Notes under the pieces: generated by a model
The model's database searches: none
Seen by the model: only the letters and a program-made list of their open reading frames with translations
Told to the model about the DNA's origin: nothing
Made by a program: the position numbers and the translations under genes
NCBI GenBank assembly: GCA_028023455.1
Contig: JAQFVV010012397.1
Location: 5,384,237-5,448,236, forward strand
DNA from: Epiperipatus broadwayi
Lineage: Eukaryota; Onychophora; Udeonychophora; Euonychophora; Peripatidae
Direction: 5' to 3'
Length of the DNA: 64,000 nucleotides
Part shown: piece after piece, positions 35,898 to 48,420 of the stretch
Layout: the number at the start of each line of letters is the position of its first letter
Position numbering within the stretch: the stretch's first letter is position 1

Positions 35898-38141
35898 TGT
35901 AACGATCTGGAGAAAGCGACTTCACGTCAACTGCACTACGGGGCGCCATCTAGGCATTTGAACCTAGAAAAATTTATAAAGTAGGCAGATACGTGAGTCA
36001 GAAAAAAAAATATATTTTTTTTTCTTTTTTTTTAAATTTTGATTCCGGTCGTTAGCCCATGTCACTAGCTCAGTGGAATAGCAGAGATTTAATAAGATAA
36101 TCTAAGAGTATATATAAAAAAAAGGAATAAAATAAGCCACTGCCAGTAATTAACATACAAACATTTATTTATGCACATATATATAAGGTTTAAAATTATT
36201 TTAGTGATTTACATTTAAACATTTAACATTATTTTTACCTTTGATTTTACTTTAATTTACATTGAGTTACTATTATATTATAAGTTTACATTTTTAATCA
36301 AGTTCGCATAGATGGGATTATATTAACCTGTTTAATATGTTGCTATAGATCGGTTACATAGATTTCAACGGTCAAAAACATTTCAAAGTAAACATAAACG
36401 ATCAAAATACAAAGTTATTGATTACTGACAATTGCAGAGGGAAATATAAGAAACCCTCTAGTATTCATCGTAAGATACCTGCATCGTCACCAATAACTTA
36501 AAAGACATCCGAATAAATACCTTTTAGATACTCACCATAAGGTATCAGTATTTGTCAAATGTCTATATATTTTGATCAAATATGAACACGCAAACATATT
36601 TAACCGATAGCCAATCTATGCAAGCATCTATAAACAACTTAAATTTAATAGTTTTATAGGATCGAGCCTGAATATACTATATAGATTTGCATTCGAAAAT
36701 AAAATATTCTATCCCTATTTAACCCTAGGCAACACATTTCGCAATCAACCGGCGCCAATCCATCTGATACATTCATGTATTCAATGTAGCATGATACGAC
36801 AACACAAATATATTGTCAGGAATGTACATCTGAACAATATGAAGAAAGAAAAACGACATTGACTCTCCACCCACAGGAATGTGACATCTGTGGGCAAGTA
36901 GATCAATAAACTAAAAACTCCATAGGAATGGGCTGCGGTCTTCTGCCGACTTACAAACCCATCCATAGGCAAACAGAGGGTGTGTGGCGTATTTTATAAT
37001 CCTGCCCATAGCGGATCTCATGATACACCTACTAATTACATAAATATATCCAATCCATTGAACCAATTCAACCACGAAATGAACAACCCAAGATTACCCT
37101 CCCTTAATTATCTTTACAAATCGATATAGCCATTCACGCCCGACTCAAGTTTAACATTTTTTTTATAATTTATTTAACGGAAAACAGAAATCATAACAAC
37201 TTAAAGAACAAAATTAAATAAATAAATGGAAATGATTTTACAAATTAAATACATTAAATAAAATTATAACCAATTAATAAATATTGTTGGTCAGATAGAA
37301 TAATATTAAAATCATTTTAAATATGAAAAGTTTTTAATTTACTGTTCATAAATTTTAAAGTTCTTACGGTTATTGAAATAGTTCATCCTATTATATTCCT
37401 GGCCATTTAAACGTGAATTCCCACGTCGTCCGAAGATTAGTATCCGGTTGATTTATTTATTTATCCTTTGGAGATTTTGTTTTTCGTGTAGTTGGTCCTC
37501 ATTGTATAAACGATGGCCCATTTTTTTCTCTTTCTTAGCAGAACTGAAAGGATTGAAGCTGTGCGTCTTTTTCAATCCCCCCAGCGCTAACACCTAGCTG
37601 TTACATCGTCAATAATCAATCAATTTCCAGTCACTAACCTATGCTTTCCAAAACTTGTCCTTTTTATATTTTTGTCAAAGAATTGAATTAACATTGCGTC
37701 ATGGATGTAATGATCCTTTCGCTGAGGTCCGATTTCCCAAATGGATTTCTTTCATTGGCTAATCCGTTTCTATTGTTTTCCTATCTGACTAGTTATTTCA
37801 TTTAAATGCTCAAGGCTGGTTTACATTTAACTAATTAACAATCATTTCCATTTCTAATTAATTACCCTGTTTTCCAAATCAAAAATATATTTAAAGACAG
37901 ATTTAGAGATATAATTTTATCTCCAAATCTTTTTAAAATTTAGTTTTAAAAATACCTTTTTCTTTAATAAAAATTTTATTTTAATAATTTTTATTATCTG
38001 TGCGACTTAATATATAAGAGTTTAAGACGATATTTTAATTTCAATTTTTAAAGAAAGTTTTTAAATGCGAACTTTTTATTTTAACTTGTTTAATAATATA
38101 TATAAAAAAAACCAATGTAACGAATGTCTGTGCTCGTTACA
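35898..38141 (-). mobile_element. 5' LTR (minus-sense) of the LTR retrotransposon
   Basis: 2244 bp, TGTAACGATCTGG to GCTCGTTACA. Near-identical to 32928-35172. Most differences are C/T or G/A at CpG sites. (TA)n follows directly. Element promoter and poly(A) sites should lie in the LTR, but I could not place them with confidence. Confidence 0.93.
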
Positions 38142-38164
38142 ATATATATATATATATATTGCCA

Positions 38165-38602
38165 GGAAATCAAATCATACATCTCATGACTTAATTTAAT
38201 AAGCTTGTACTACAAATGTTATATAAGGAGCATGACAATAGCTCTTAGCAATCTTTTCCAAACATCACTTTTGCAATTTTATATTGCTAAAGATATTAAT
38301 ATATAGTTTATCTGAACTTAGTTCAGTCCTTTATATCTATTTAAGTTAGATATCTCGGTTTGAAGTCATATGGTTGTCTACTTAATAGTTAACTATTAGA
38401 TAAATGCTGGGTATTAATCTGGTATTTTTAAATCTAATGCCTGAATATCCCTAGTGCATCCCTAATAATAGCCAGAGCTACAAACTGATCTGAGGATAGG
38501 GATATTCAGAAAAGCTTGTTAAGAGTTCTTAGCATACTCATTATATAACACATGTAGTATAAGTTTATTAAATTAAGTCACATGATATATGACATGATTT
38601 CC
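38165..38602. mobile_element. foldback element, family M1
   Basis: Inverted arms of about 85 bp (38165-38253 and 38519-38602) share ATGACTTAATTTAATAAGCTTGT. They are the same arms as at 3295 and 46264. The interior of about 265 bp (TCTGAACTTAGTTCAG, AATGCCTGAATATC) is repeated in the next element. Confidence 0.75.
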
Positions 38603-38990
38603 TTGAAACTATTGTTTTGCTCTTGAGCTTTGACCATTTTATATTGCTAAAGCTATTAAATATTGTGGATCTGAACTTAGTTCAGGTTTCATATGGCTAT
38701 TTAAGTGAGATAGCTGGATTTGAAGACATATGAATGTTTGAAAATTTCAGATTTTTTATTTAATAATTAACTATTGGATAAATGCTGGGACTTGACTTGG
38801 TATTTTTAAACCTAATGCCTGAATATTCTAGCACCTCGCTGTTGACAATCAGAGCTAAAAACTGGTCTGATGATAGAGATATTTGGTAAAGCTTGTTAGA
38901 GCTATTAGCATGCTCATTATAATATATAAGATATATATATATATATATATATATTATGAGCATGCTAATAGCTCTTTTAATTAACATCCG
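38603..38990. mobile_element. second M1 interior plus TA-centred hairpin
   Basis: About 38636-38930 is a diverged direct repeat of 38278-38545. It ends in GAGCTATTAGCATGCTCAT, which is mirrored across a (TA)n tract by ATGAGCATGCTAATAGCTC ending near 38975. Confidence 0.65.
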
Positions 38991-38999
38991 ATCTCTTAC

Positions 39000-39058
39000 A
39001 TTATATATATATATATATATATATAATGTAAGTTATGTTAATTAAAATAGCTTACATA
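39000..39058. repeat. TA array inside a small inverted repeat
   Basis: CTTACATTATAT and ATATAATGTAAG flank about 25 bp of TA. Confidence 0.8.
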
Positions 39059-39284
39059 TGTACATATGACATCTACAGAAAAAAATAACTGCACTTGAAA
39101 AGAGTTTTGCAATGATTATACACACCAATCTTTGAAACACAGATATGTCCACATATAAACAAACACACTGCTATATAGTTCTCTTCTTTATATATATAAA
39201 CAAAAAAAGACATAAATCCAAGAAATAATATAATATTTCAACCAGAGGACTGATTTTCATCATATACATATATACAAATTTATA

Positions 39285-39552
39285 AATAAATATTAGAAAA
39301 TACAGTACTTAAAAGTTTATAAAAAATATATCTATAAATGTCACTTAGGAGTGCTTTCAACTATCTTTGTAGTTTTTGTCAATTAATACTTTGAAAGGTC
39401 AAATTTTCCATAATTCCATGATGTCAACTTTCAAAGTATTAGATGACAAAAACTACAAAGATAGTTGAAAGTGCTTCTAAGTGACGTTTATAGATATATT
39501 TTATAAACTTTTAAGTACTGTATTTTTAATATTTATTTATAAATTTATATAT
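39285..39552. mobile_element. PLE family C tail as a foldback pair
   Basis: Arms of about 120 bp (39285-39405 and 39430-39552). Each holds the family C stem-loop motif (39351-39382 minus, 39442-39477 plus): GATGACAAAAACTACAAAGATAGTTGAAAGTGC-like, written here only by its parts ACTA/TAGT stem and GAAAGTGC. The same tail follows family C nuclease fragments at 54.6 and 55.7 kb. Confidence 0.72.
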
Positions 39553-39639
39553 GTTATTTTGAAGAAATACATACATCAATTTGTAATATTATTATATATG
39601 TATTATCTTTTAATTTCTGCTATACAAAATCTTTCTTTT

Positions 39640-40720
39640 TGAAATACTTAATACCATGTGTAAATGCTGCTCTGCAATCTATTTCTAGTCTCTGCCATAT
39701 CCTTCTAATGGATACAATCAATATGGCACTTTTTAAACATATCTTTAAAGCAATCATTATAATGTAAATGAAATATGTCTCTCCCATGAAAATGAAGCTC
39801 TATACAATGAAAATGTGATTTTACAATACTCGACTCCATAATGTCGTATCTGAAAAATCTAGGAACATTTTGATTGACTTTATGATTTTGCCATTCTATT
39901 ATTAAAATTTTGCAAAACATTCTCAAATGAAACATTGTTATTGTATCACTAGGAAGTTCAAATCTCACTTTCATATAATAAATTATCTAAAATAAAAGTT
40001 TTATATAGATTTAACATAGTTGTATTAATTGTTTCCATGTGATGAAATATTTTATCTTTTTAACTTATTAAATGCAGCAGCAAAAACATACCTCAGTATC
40101 TAAGTCCATCTTTCTGTTTATGAGATTACCAAGATATTTAAACTGATTTACATTGTCAAGGTGTTAACTATTCAAGATAAAAGTAATTGAGAAGTTTTTA
40201 TTCTGCATTGATTGATTAAGAATTTAAAATTTTATTTAACATTAATTATTAAACCAAAGACTTTAAATGTTACATTCAAAATATTATTCGGTAAACCATC
40301 TTTTTAATTGAAAAAATAAAATCATTAGAGCACTTTAATTTAGAATCCCAAAAAATAATATTTGACTATGATTGAAGCAATCTTTTCAACAAAATTTTTG
40401 AAAGTACTTTGCTTTAATGAATAGTAATGTTATATAATATTTTTAGCAATCTTATCTATTTCTTTTAATTTTAAAAATTGAAACAATATTGTCTTGCATT
40501 GGTGGTTGAGAGGTCAGCACAACTGACTTGCACTAGCAGGAAGTTGCCTGGGTTGCGGGTTCACGTCCCGGCCGATGCTATGACACTTAAAAAAAATTAA
40601 AACAATAGAAGCATCATTAAGATCAGGTAGAATAACCTCATGAATCAAATTCCTTAAGAGTTCAATATTTTTGAAGTTAACATATCTAAGACTCTTTGTT
40701 TTTTTTTCACACTACTTTTT
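39640..40720 (-). pseudogene. second LINE type, 3' half, decayed and SINE-interrupted
   Basis: On the minus strand, in order: ELLRNLIHEVILPDLNDASIV (broken here at 20 residues by the SINE), then IVSIFK...RNR-stop-DC with a GISLL-like region decayed (the DATIV-x-L-Y-K-N-K-G-D-R region of RT domain 1). Next is VFGLIINVK (after the FADD site), ISLNILV (the FKYLG region), then MFCKILIIEWQNHKVN (HLR-x-x-x-x-I-L-x-I-x-W-Q-D), and KKCHIDCIH near 39710. These are ordered blocks of an APE-type LINE common in marine invertebrates and arthropods, distinct from the 51-kb family. Stops and shifts are frequent. The RT catalytic FADD could not be read. Confidence 0.65.
40489..40593 (+). mobile_element. tRNA-derived SINE, copy 2, inside a LINE
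   Basis: Same 83-base tRNA-like unit as copy 1 (40496-40578). The acceptor stem is GCATTGG/CCGATGC with one G-T pair, A box TGGTTGAGAGGTCAG, B box GGTTCACGTCCC, followed by TATGACACTTAAAAAAA. Target duplication AAATTGAAACAATA (40475-40488) and AAATTAAAACAATA (40594-40607) flank it. LINE coding blocks continue on both sides, so the SINE landed in an existing LINE. Confidence 0.85.
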
Positions 40721-41341
40721 ACATGTATAGTAAAAACTTATTAAATTCAAAATGTTTACTATAAACTTCAGAATGCACATACTTTCACCATTCATCCATA
40801 TCATCTAATCAACTCTTATTTCATTGTTATCTAAATGATCAGTACTTTGTGGAGTCACTTTAAATGCTATATTAAAATATTTTTATCTACTAATCTTTTC
40901 TATGAGAAATAATATAGTGCTTTTTAATTTCTTTATATCACTACTTCTTTATAACTCTACAGTAAAAATAATTGAGTGTGTGAAATCAATGTTCATGTTT
41001 TTACTCAACGTCCTTAAACTTCTTGGAGTATTTTTTAATGTTTGTTCATTAATAATAAAGCATATTTGCATAACATTCTGTTTCAGAATAAAAATGCTTT
41101 CTGATTCGTCAATTAATGTACCAATAGAAATTTGAACTATGTTTTACAAAGCTTTAGATTGCAAAGGGCTTTATAAATGTTTACAATCTTCATAGGTTTA
41201 AATCTAATTAATTTACGAATTTTTTTCTTAGTGTTAGAAGTCCATTTTAATCTTTATAACTTATTTTATGGTTTTCTAACATATAATTTTATTTATTCAT
41301 AGCTTGAGAAAAAATGGATTACTTCCATTAATTACACACAA
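40721..41341. other. unassigned AT-rich DNA
   Basis: Possibly more decayed LINE upstream of the blocks above. The 77-codon plus frame at 40902 is at background length. Confidence 0.4.
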
Positions 41342-41381
41342 ACGCGCGCGCGCGCGCACACACACACACATATATATATAT
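41342..41381. repeat. 40-bp strictly alternating purine-pyrimidine tract (CG, then CA, then TA)
   Basis: ACGCGCGCGCGCGCGC is followed by CACACACA and TATATATA with no break in alternation. It is the most GC-dense short run in the window. Confidence 0.95.
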
Positions 41382-44126
41382 CATGCTAATAAATTATTGG
41401 TTTAAAAATATATGTATATAAATTAGATATCACTTTAAAAATATGTTCAACTGGTATAAACCCAAGCATTATTATAGCTGATGTATCTTTTTCATTATAT
41501 TTTTTAAAATACATATTTATCCATGTAAACATTGATATTTGCAGTTTTAATAAAGCAATATGCAGCATTTTATTTTAATGTTTTGCATTATAATAATGAA
41601 TCAAATATAGAAATACATGACAAAAATTAAATGTGAAAATATTTAATGCAAACATAACGTTATCTAAGTTAGTTTATTAAATACACATAGAGATTAAGCG
41701 TTTCTGTAATCATATTGAATGTAAGTATAATATCATACAGAAATATGAGAATGAGTCTTTATATGTATAATATTTATTCTATGAGTAACTGTGTTTTATT
41801 TTTCAAAATTATAAAACCCATTTGGAAATTAATTTATTTGTATTTAATGGATACATACACTTGTTTTGTATTTTTTTTTTTGTTTTAATAATCCAGAATG
41901 TGCATATCGATTAAATAATAAATATAATTTTAATGAAAATTATATATATATATATATATAATTTAAGGAGTTTTATATGTGTTATGATGAAAGGGAATAA
42001 GTAATTTGGACATTTCATTTTTATAATATAAAGTAGGCAGCATATGAACTTTAAATTCTTATACAGATTATTTTTTAATAGGTTATTTTAAATATAATAA
42101 AATAGAGAGGTTAATTTTTTGAGCTGATACTTCAAGAAAATCTTTGATAAATTTGAATGCTTACTTAATTATAAATCTTCTAAAAGTAAGTTATTTAGTA
42201 AAAAAAAAAAGTATAAATGGGAAAATTGTCAAATGATCAAAAATATGGGAATTGGTAAAAAATAGTTTAAGAGTTAGTTAGCAATTTACAGTTAAAGACT
42301 TAGAGTGCATTATAACCAATAATATATCTGTTTGTTTGTTGATATGTTTGTAAAGTTTTGTAATAACTTTTATTATTGAAATTAGAATACAGTATCAAAG
42401 TCAAGGTTTAATAGATTTAAAGTCAATAGAATTGTTTCAAATTTGGTATACAAGAAATACCAGGCAAAGCAATATGGGACTCTAATATTTTTGGTAGGTT
42501 ACCTAGTTTCTTAGATATGGAACAGAGGGTAGGAAAATTTTGAATATTTTAATATCAAATTGAAAAAAATTGTTCCTAGAACTTTGATAGGTTTTAAGTA
42601 AGACTCTCAAGAAGATAGTATAGATATTTTTTTCTTTCCATTTAAACTTTTAATAACATCTTAAAATTGAGTGTAATAGATTTAAATTCAATATTATTTG
42701 TTGAAACTTTGTGTAATTTTTTAAATCACTACCAAAGTGTCAGGACCCAATAATATTTTAAGTAGAATCTAGTTTCGTAGATATGGAAGAGTGTATGAGG
42801 TATTGAATATTTTGATATCAAATTTAAAAATTGTTCTTAAAAATTCAGTGTTTTAAATAATGCATGTGATTTTTTTGATTCCACTTAAAATAAGAATATT
42901 AGCATATAGTTTTCTTATGCTTTAAAAATTTTTTTTTTTTCAAATAAGAAAAATGCCAAACAATTTTCAACAGAAAAGTAAGTTACTTAATATTTTATTA
43001 CACACATATATAATTATGATATATACATAAGGGATATACATATTAATTTATAGCAGAGTACATCAAACATAAGTACAAAATTGATTTAAAGTACAATAAA
43101 GTTTTACATTTTTATTTACTGTACCAATACCAGAAAGTGGAAAACAATATATATATATATATATATATATGTATTTCCACTTTCCACTATTGTTACATGT
43201 TTATATATATATATATATATATATATTAAACACTTTTATTTACCATGCACTAAAAAGATAAAATAAAATTGTTTCTTCAACTACAATTGATAGTTTTAGA
43301 TTTTTAGAAATTGCTTAATTAATTTTTCTACCCCCCCCCATACTTCAAATTAAATCTAGAAATTCCACTTGTGGTTGAATAAACAATTTTATCTTTTTAA
43401 TGCATGATACATAAAAGCATTTAATATAAAAAATTATCTCTTATTTTATTTTAGTTTATCTGTTGTAATCCCTAGTTTACATATTGGCCTTTTATCAGTG
43501 CACATATATATCTAGCATGCCCCTTTCTTTATTTGTACTATTCCAAATTTAATAACTGAAATGTTGCAAATACTTCAAAAATCTGAATCCAAATAACTTT
43601 CTTGTAAAGTTGTATATCTTTATAGATATGATACTAAGCCAAAGATTATATATTTTAATCAGTTTCTACAGGCAACATTAATCCTTTGTCAAAAATGAAT
43701 ATATCTAATGAAGCACTACAATACTCACAGCATAATCATCTGCACATAATCTATAACTCTAGTCTACATCCATCTACTGCTAGCTGGAGTAATAGTAAAC
43801 AGAAAATCACAAGATAGTACTAAAATGAAAGTGGTTGTTGGATGCATATGTTAATATCACAATGAAAAAATGACTTGTAACTGGTTCTCTCTCTAAACTA
43901 TATACAGGATCATCTATAAATCAATGCATGTGCTATTTAGCAATATTCACCACTAAATATTTAATATATTAGTATGTCAGGATTATGAGTTATAACATGA
44001 AATATAATAATGTGTTTAAGACCTATCTCATAATTAGTAGTATGCCAATATTAAATTTTAACATCACATGATCACCACCTCTTATACTAGCATATAATTG
44101 TTATTAAACAAGGCAAAACTCTCTCC
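41382..44126. other. unassigned AT-rich DNA with TA arrays
   Basis: TA arrays lie at about 41940, 43148 and 43204. The array at 43148 is flanked by inverted GTGGAAA/TTTCCAC. No gene is supported. Confidence 0.5.
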
Positions 44127-44370
44127 ATCCAGTAGTGCCACCCTGGGCCAACCAGAGTAATCAATGGGTGCTAGAAGGCTTGTGAATAAAATCCCTATCT
44201 AATGCATACTCATCCAATATCCCCAGACTAGTTTCTGGCTTGTGGCCTTCATCAGTGAGGAGCCTGGGATCTGAGAGCGCTGCACCTAGATCTTAGGATT
44301 TAATGCAACCCTCCAGCAGCCACCTTTTATCTCTACTTAACTACAAAACTATGAGAATGAAATTGAAAAC
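44127..44370 (+). repeat. dispersed repeat R44, copy 1
   Basis: About 245 bp matching 47287-47545. Shared blocks include AATAAAATCCCTATCTA, TCATCAGTGAGGAGCC and CAGCCACCTTTTATCTCTAC. It has higher GC than its surroundings and no coding content. It may be an old SINE or LTR part. Confidence 0.75.
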
Positions 44371-44619
44371 ACAATAATATTTTCAATTTAAGATCAATAG
44401 CTTATATAGTCATATGGGTCTGAACTCAGTTCAGGACTGATACATTTTGGTGTCTTTGGCTCTTGAACAACCATACTCACCACTATCCTATTAGGCAGGA
44501 ACCTACTGTAAGTGGCAAAAACTGATTATTTTATAAAAATACATCACCACAGCCTTCATGCTTAATTAAAATCATAATATATTACGAATTAAATCCAATA
44601 TATATTATAATTAACTAAT

Positions 44620-44681
<62 letters not shown>

Positions 44682-46259
44682 TGATGTATTAATGTGTCTA
44701 TACAATAAGATATTTATTCAAGTAGTAATACTGATAAATATCAGTAGAATAGCTTGCCAATTGCTTATACTATATTTTTTTTCTATTTACAAAATAGTAT
44801 TATAAACTTTTCTTGAAGTAAATTTTTTACATACTATTTATTCATTCCATGAAACATATAGACATATGAATATATTAAACCTCTGCCATTTTTATGTATA
44901 AGATGAAGACACCATAACAACGTATTAAAAAATACATTAAGAAAGCACTGATTCTTTTAACACATTAGTATCATATTTATTTTAATAGTTTTTTATACAT
45001 TGTTATATTGTCTTCCTTTTACATACATATAAATGTATATAATTTGGTATGTGGATTTAAATTTATGTTTATATATTCATAAAAATTAATACTATATACA
45101 TACAAGAAATGTTGTTCGTTATATATTATTCATGTGTATTTGATATATCAGATTGTTTATTTTTAATATATCAGATTGTTTATTTATAACTGGCCTTTTT
45201 GTTTTATATTATTTTAAATATCAAATGATATCATCTGATTACTTTGAAATATCAACAATTTATTACCTGCATTTATATCCCACGATAGCCTACAGCCTCC
45301 AGTTAATGTTTGCATTGTTGTTATGCTAGTGAGCCGTTCTTCGGAAATTGCCGTGTAAATGTTTATAAACGTAAACTTAGATATGACAAAAAATATTTTT
45401 AATTTAAATTTCACTGTATATATATATTAATTTTTTATTACAAACTTTTGTATTTTTAAACATATGTATTTAATGATACTTTTAATTTAAATGGTGTTAA
45501 TAAAAAATTATTAGCAATACAACTTTATTTTTTGCATTGTCTAACCAAAATACATATATCTTTACTCCGGTTACTTGTTATTATTTCATGCAGCTAAATC
45601 ACCTTCAGCTTCTAACTGTATTATGAATAGCATTTTTCTGTAACAATTCCATCTTCTTGGTATTCAGGCTTTTAAATGACAAATGCATTAATTTGATGAT
45701 GATTTCCATCGTTTTGTAGATATCATCTTACTTCGAACTTTAAACTTTTTTGATCATTATAAACTAGATTTTTAAATACTGTAATATGATCAAAGTAAAA
45801 CAATTTCAAGCTGATCATTTGTGCTTCAAAAGAAAGTTTGAGTTTAATCTTTTGAATATCCATTTCTTTATTTTCTTTGCTTTTCATACCAGCATTATCT
45901 AGCTTGAAAGAATCAAAATTTATTCTATCCTTCTGTTTCACTCTCCATAAAGCTTTAGTCACAGGAAATAGAGCTTGAGTTTTACATTTTTAAAGATCTT
46001 TGTGAAAAAGAAAAAAAGGATAATGTTGAAAAAATATTTGAACTATAGCATTTAAACTTCATGTAAGATGTAAATTCCTGTATAAAATCATTTTATATTT
46101 TCCACACACATATATAAAATGTATATATTATTCATATAAATAATGTATAATACATGATGATGAAACGCTATTAAAAAAATAATATGACAGACATTATTAA
46201 ATGCGGCAAAAAATATCATTTAAAAGTCTATAAAAATGAATAATTATAAATTTACAAAA
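44371..46259. other. unassigned AT-rich DNA
   Basis: A (TA)n array lies at about 44624-44679. GGTCTGAACTCAGTTCAGG near 44425 resembles the centre of family M1. Minus frames of 66 and 79 codons (45214, 45723) look slightly protein-like. The second is preceded on its strand by a pyrimidine-rich CACAAAG acceptor-like site, but its length is background. Confidence 0.4.
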
Positions 46260-46352
46260 AAAAAAATCAAGTCAGATGTCACATGACTTAATTTAATAAA
46301 GCTTGTGTTTACAAATGTTATATGTTTTGCAAGCTCTATATATAACATTAAT
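46260..46352. mobile_element. family M1 deletion derivative
   Basis: Carries the M1 outer arm (AATCAAGTCAGATGTCAC, TTAATAAAGCTTGTGTT) and then jumps to the opposite end TGCAAGCTCTATATATAACA. The interior is lost. Confidence 0.7.
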
Positions 46353-47286
46353 AAATGAATAATTAGAAAATGTCCTTAACATGGATATTCAAATTTCGAT
46401 TGAAAAATAACTTCTTTCATTTTACAGTCTTATAATTAAGATCAAATCTTGTATATATCAATCATTTTTAATGTTATTAAAGTACACTGCAATTCAAGTG
46501 ATATTTAAACAGATACAACCAACAACATTAGAATCAATTTTGCAGGAAAAAAAATCATATTCAGTTTAAAAATAACCTTGTGATAAAAAGACATATATAA
46601 TATCCAAATAAACATAATTTAATGATGAAATACTATTATCAATGCTAAATGCTGTAAATAATGATTTGTCAGGGTTAAAAAATAACAGATACTCTTCACC
46701 CAGAGAAACTTTCTATTGTGTTTTTTATTAAATGCACATTTAATAATGATTATTAATAGCATTTAACATTGACTATTTAAAATGTTTATTTTGCGAAACC
46801 TTTCTCATGTATAGACTCAGATTCACTTTATAATTTTTAATATACCATCATATAAATGAATAGCAGTTATATCTAGCTTACAGTATTATTGTTATTTTCT
46901 AAGCATGCAGTAAACTAGAAATGGCTGTTAATTACTTATTTATATGTAGGGATTACAAAAATTGTACACTTCTAGTATTTTATTTTATCATGTATTATTA
47001 TATCTGATATTAATATTGAGTAAAAAAATTAACACAGTAATTCAAGTTTTATTAGAAATTTAAAATATAAATTTACTTCAATAAGAAAATGCTTTAACTA
47101 GATAAATTATAACAAATGAACAAATACAGAAAATTAATAAAAACTTTTATATGAATTGAATGAGTCCTTATGATACATCTGTATCAGATCTTTTGTCATA
47201 CTAATGAACTGCATTCATACAAGATGAAAGTGAAGTTATTTTCAAAAAACTTAAGATTTTTTCTCAGATATCAGAACCATAGACAA
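46353..47286. other. unassigned AT-rich DNA
   Basis: Nothing recognised. Confidence 0.5.
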
Positions 47287-47545
47287 CCCAGATGATTAGT
47301 GCCACTCAATGCAAGCACAGTAATCAATGGATGCAAGAAGGTTTGTGCATAAAATCCCTATCTAGTGCCTACTCATCCATTATCCCCAGATTAGTTTCTA
47401 GTTTGTGTCTTTCATCAGTGAGGAGCCTTGGATGTGAGAGCACTATATCTAAATCTTAGGACCTAATGCAACTTGCCAACAGCCACCTTTTATCTCTACA
47501 TAACTACAACACTATGTGTCTAAAATTGAAAACATCACATTTTTC
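47287..47545 (+). repeat. dispersed repeat R44, copy 2
   Basis: Diverged partner of 44127-44370. It runs directly into the LTR-like segment at 47555, so R44 may be another part of the same old element. Confidence 0.72.
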
Positions 47546-47554
47546 AATCCAAGC

Positions 47555-48000
47555 TCATTATGTATAGGAATGTACATCTGTCTGGTGAAGGAATCATGCA
47601 TATAAAATAATAAAGAGAAAACACTACATATGGATGGGAGAGCGCTCTATCTTGCTGACTTATAGTCCCTATCCATAGAGCTGAAAGGGGTCAATGACAT
47701 GGGAAGTACTCCACATCCATTTCAACACCATGACTACCTCTTTGGGGTCATGCATTCAGTTGGTCACATTGCCCTGTATGCTAACATACTTCACATTACA
47801 TTGATATAAACATCCATATATCCCTCCACCAGCATTGACACAACTATGAAACAAATAGTCCAAAATCAAACCCCTTTAAATTAACATATACTTAAATGAG
47901 TTTAAGCAGCCATCTACACCCAACTTAAATTTAAGTCAATTTACTAATTTAATTTATTACAAACAAAAAGAAATATTTAGTTTAGGGTATTTAACTCATT
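47555..48000 (-). mobile_element. decayed relative of the 2.2-kb LTR (partial, solo)
   Basis: Shares AGGAATGTACATCTG exactly with 33850-33864. It then follows the same order as LTR positions to about 34215, diverged: CTGACTTATAG/CCGACTTACAA, CCTATCCATAG/CCATCCATAG, CAGCCATCTACACCC/CAGCCATTCACGCCC and the downstream AAACAAAAAGAAAT. CpG sites of the young LTR are replaced by TG or CA here. Confidence 0.55.
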
Positions 48001-48420
48001 TTAAAATTACACATTGTATTCAACTTATTTTTACATCAAATATTAGATTTGACCTATTTTTAGAATCTAATAATGCACAAATAATGATCCGTATTTGCTT
48101 TTATCTTTAAATTTATTTGCAATAGCAAACTGCTGCCCTATTACAAACAGACCTTATACTGAGCATAAACATAAAAAAATATAATACATATTTTAAAAAG
48201 TTTAGTTTAAATTTTAGATAAGACTTTAAAATTGCAGAGTTTATAAAAAATAAAGTTCAGGTTTGATCAGGAAAGAAAGTCTATAGTTCATATTTAAAGG
48301 AAAATAAAGTTCAAAGAATTTAAATTAAAGAGAGGTTATATTTAATTTTTTATCATTTATAATTTATACTTTTCTTTATCTGAGCTCGTTCCTTCATGAA
48401 GGAGATCTGAGTTGTAATTA

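Noticed and set aside
45723-45962. Host exon (79 codons, minus) after an acceptor-like site
   Set aside because: Length is expected by chance in this much AT-rich sequence, and no homologous family was recognised.
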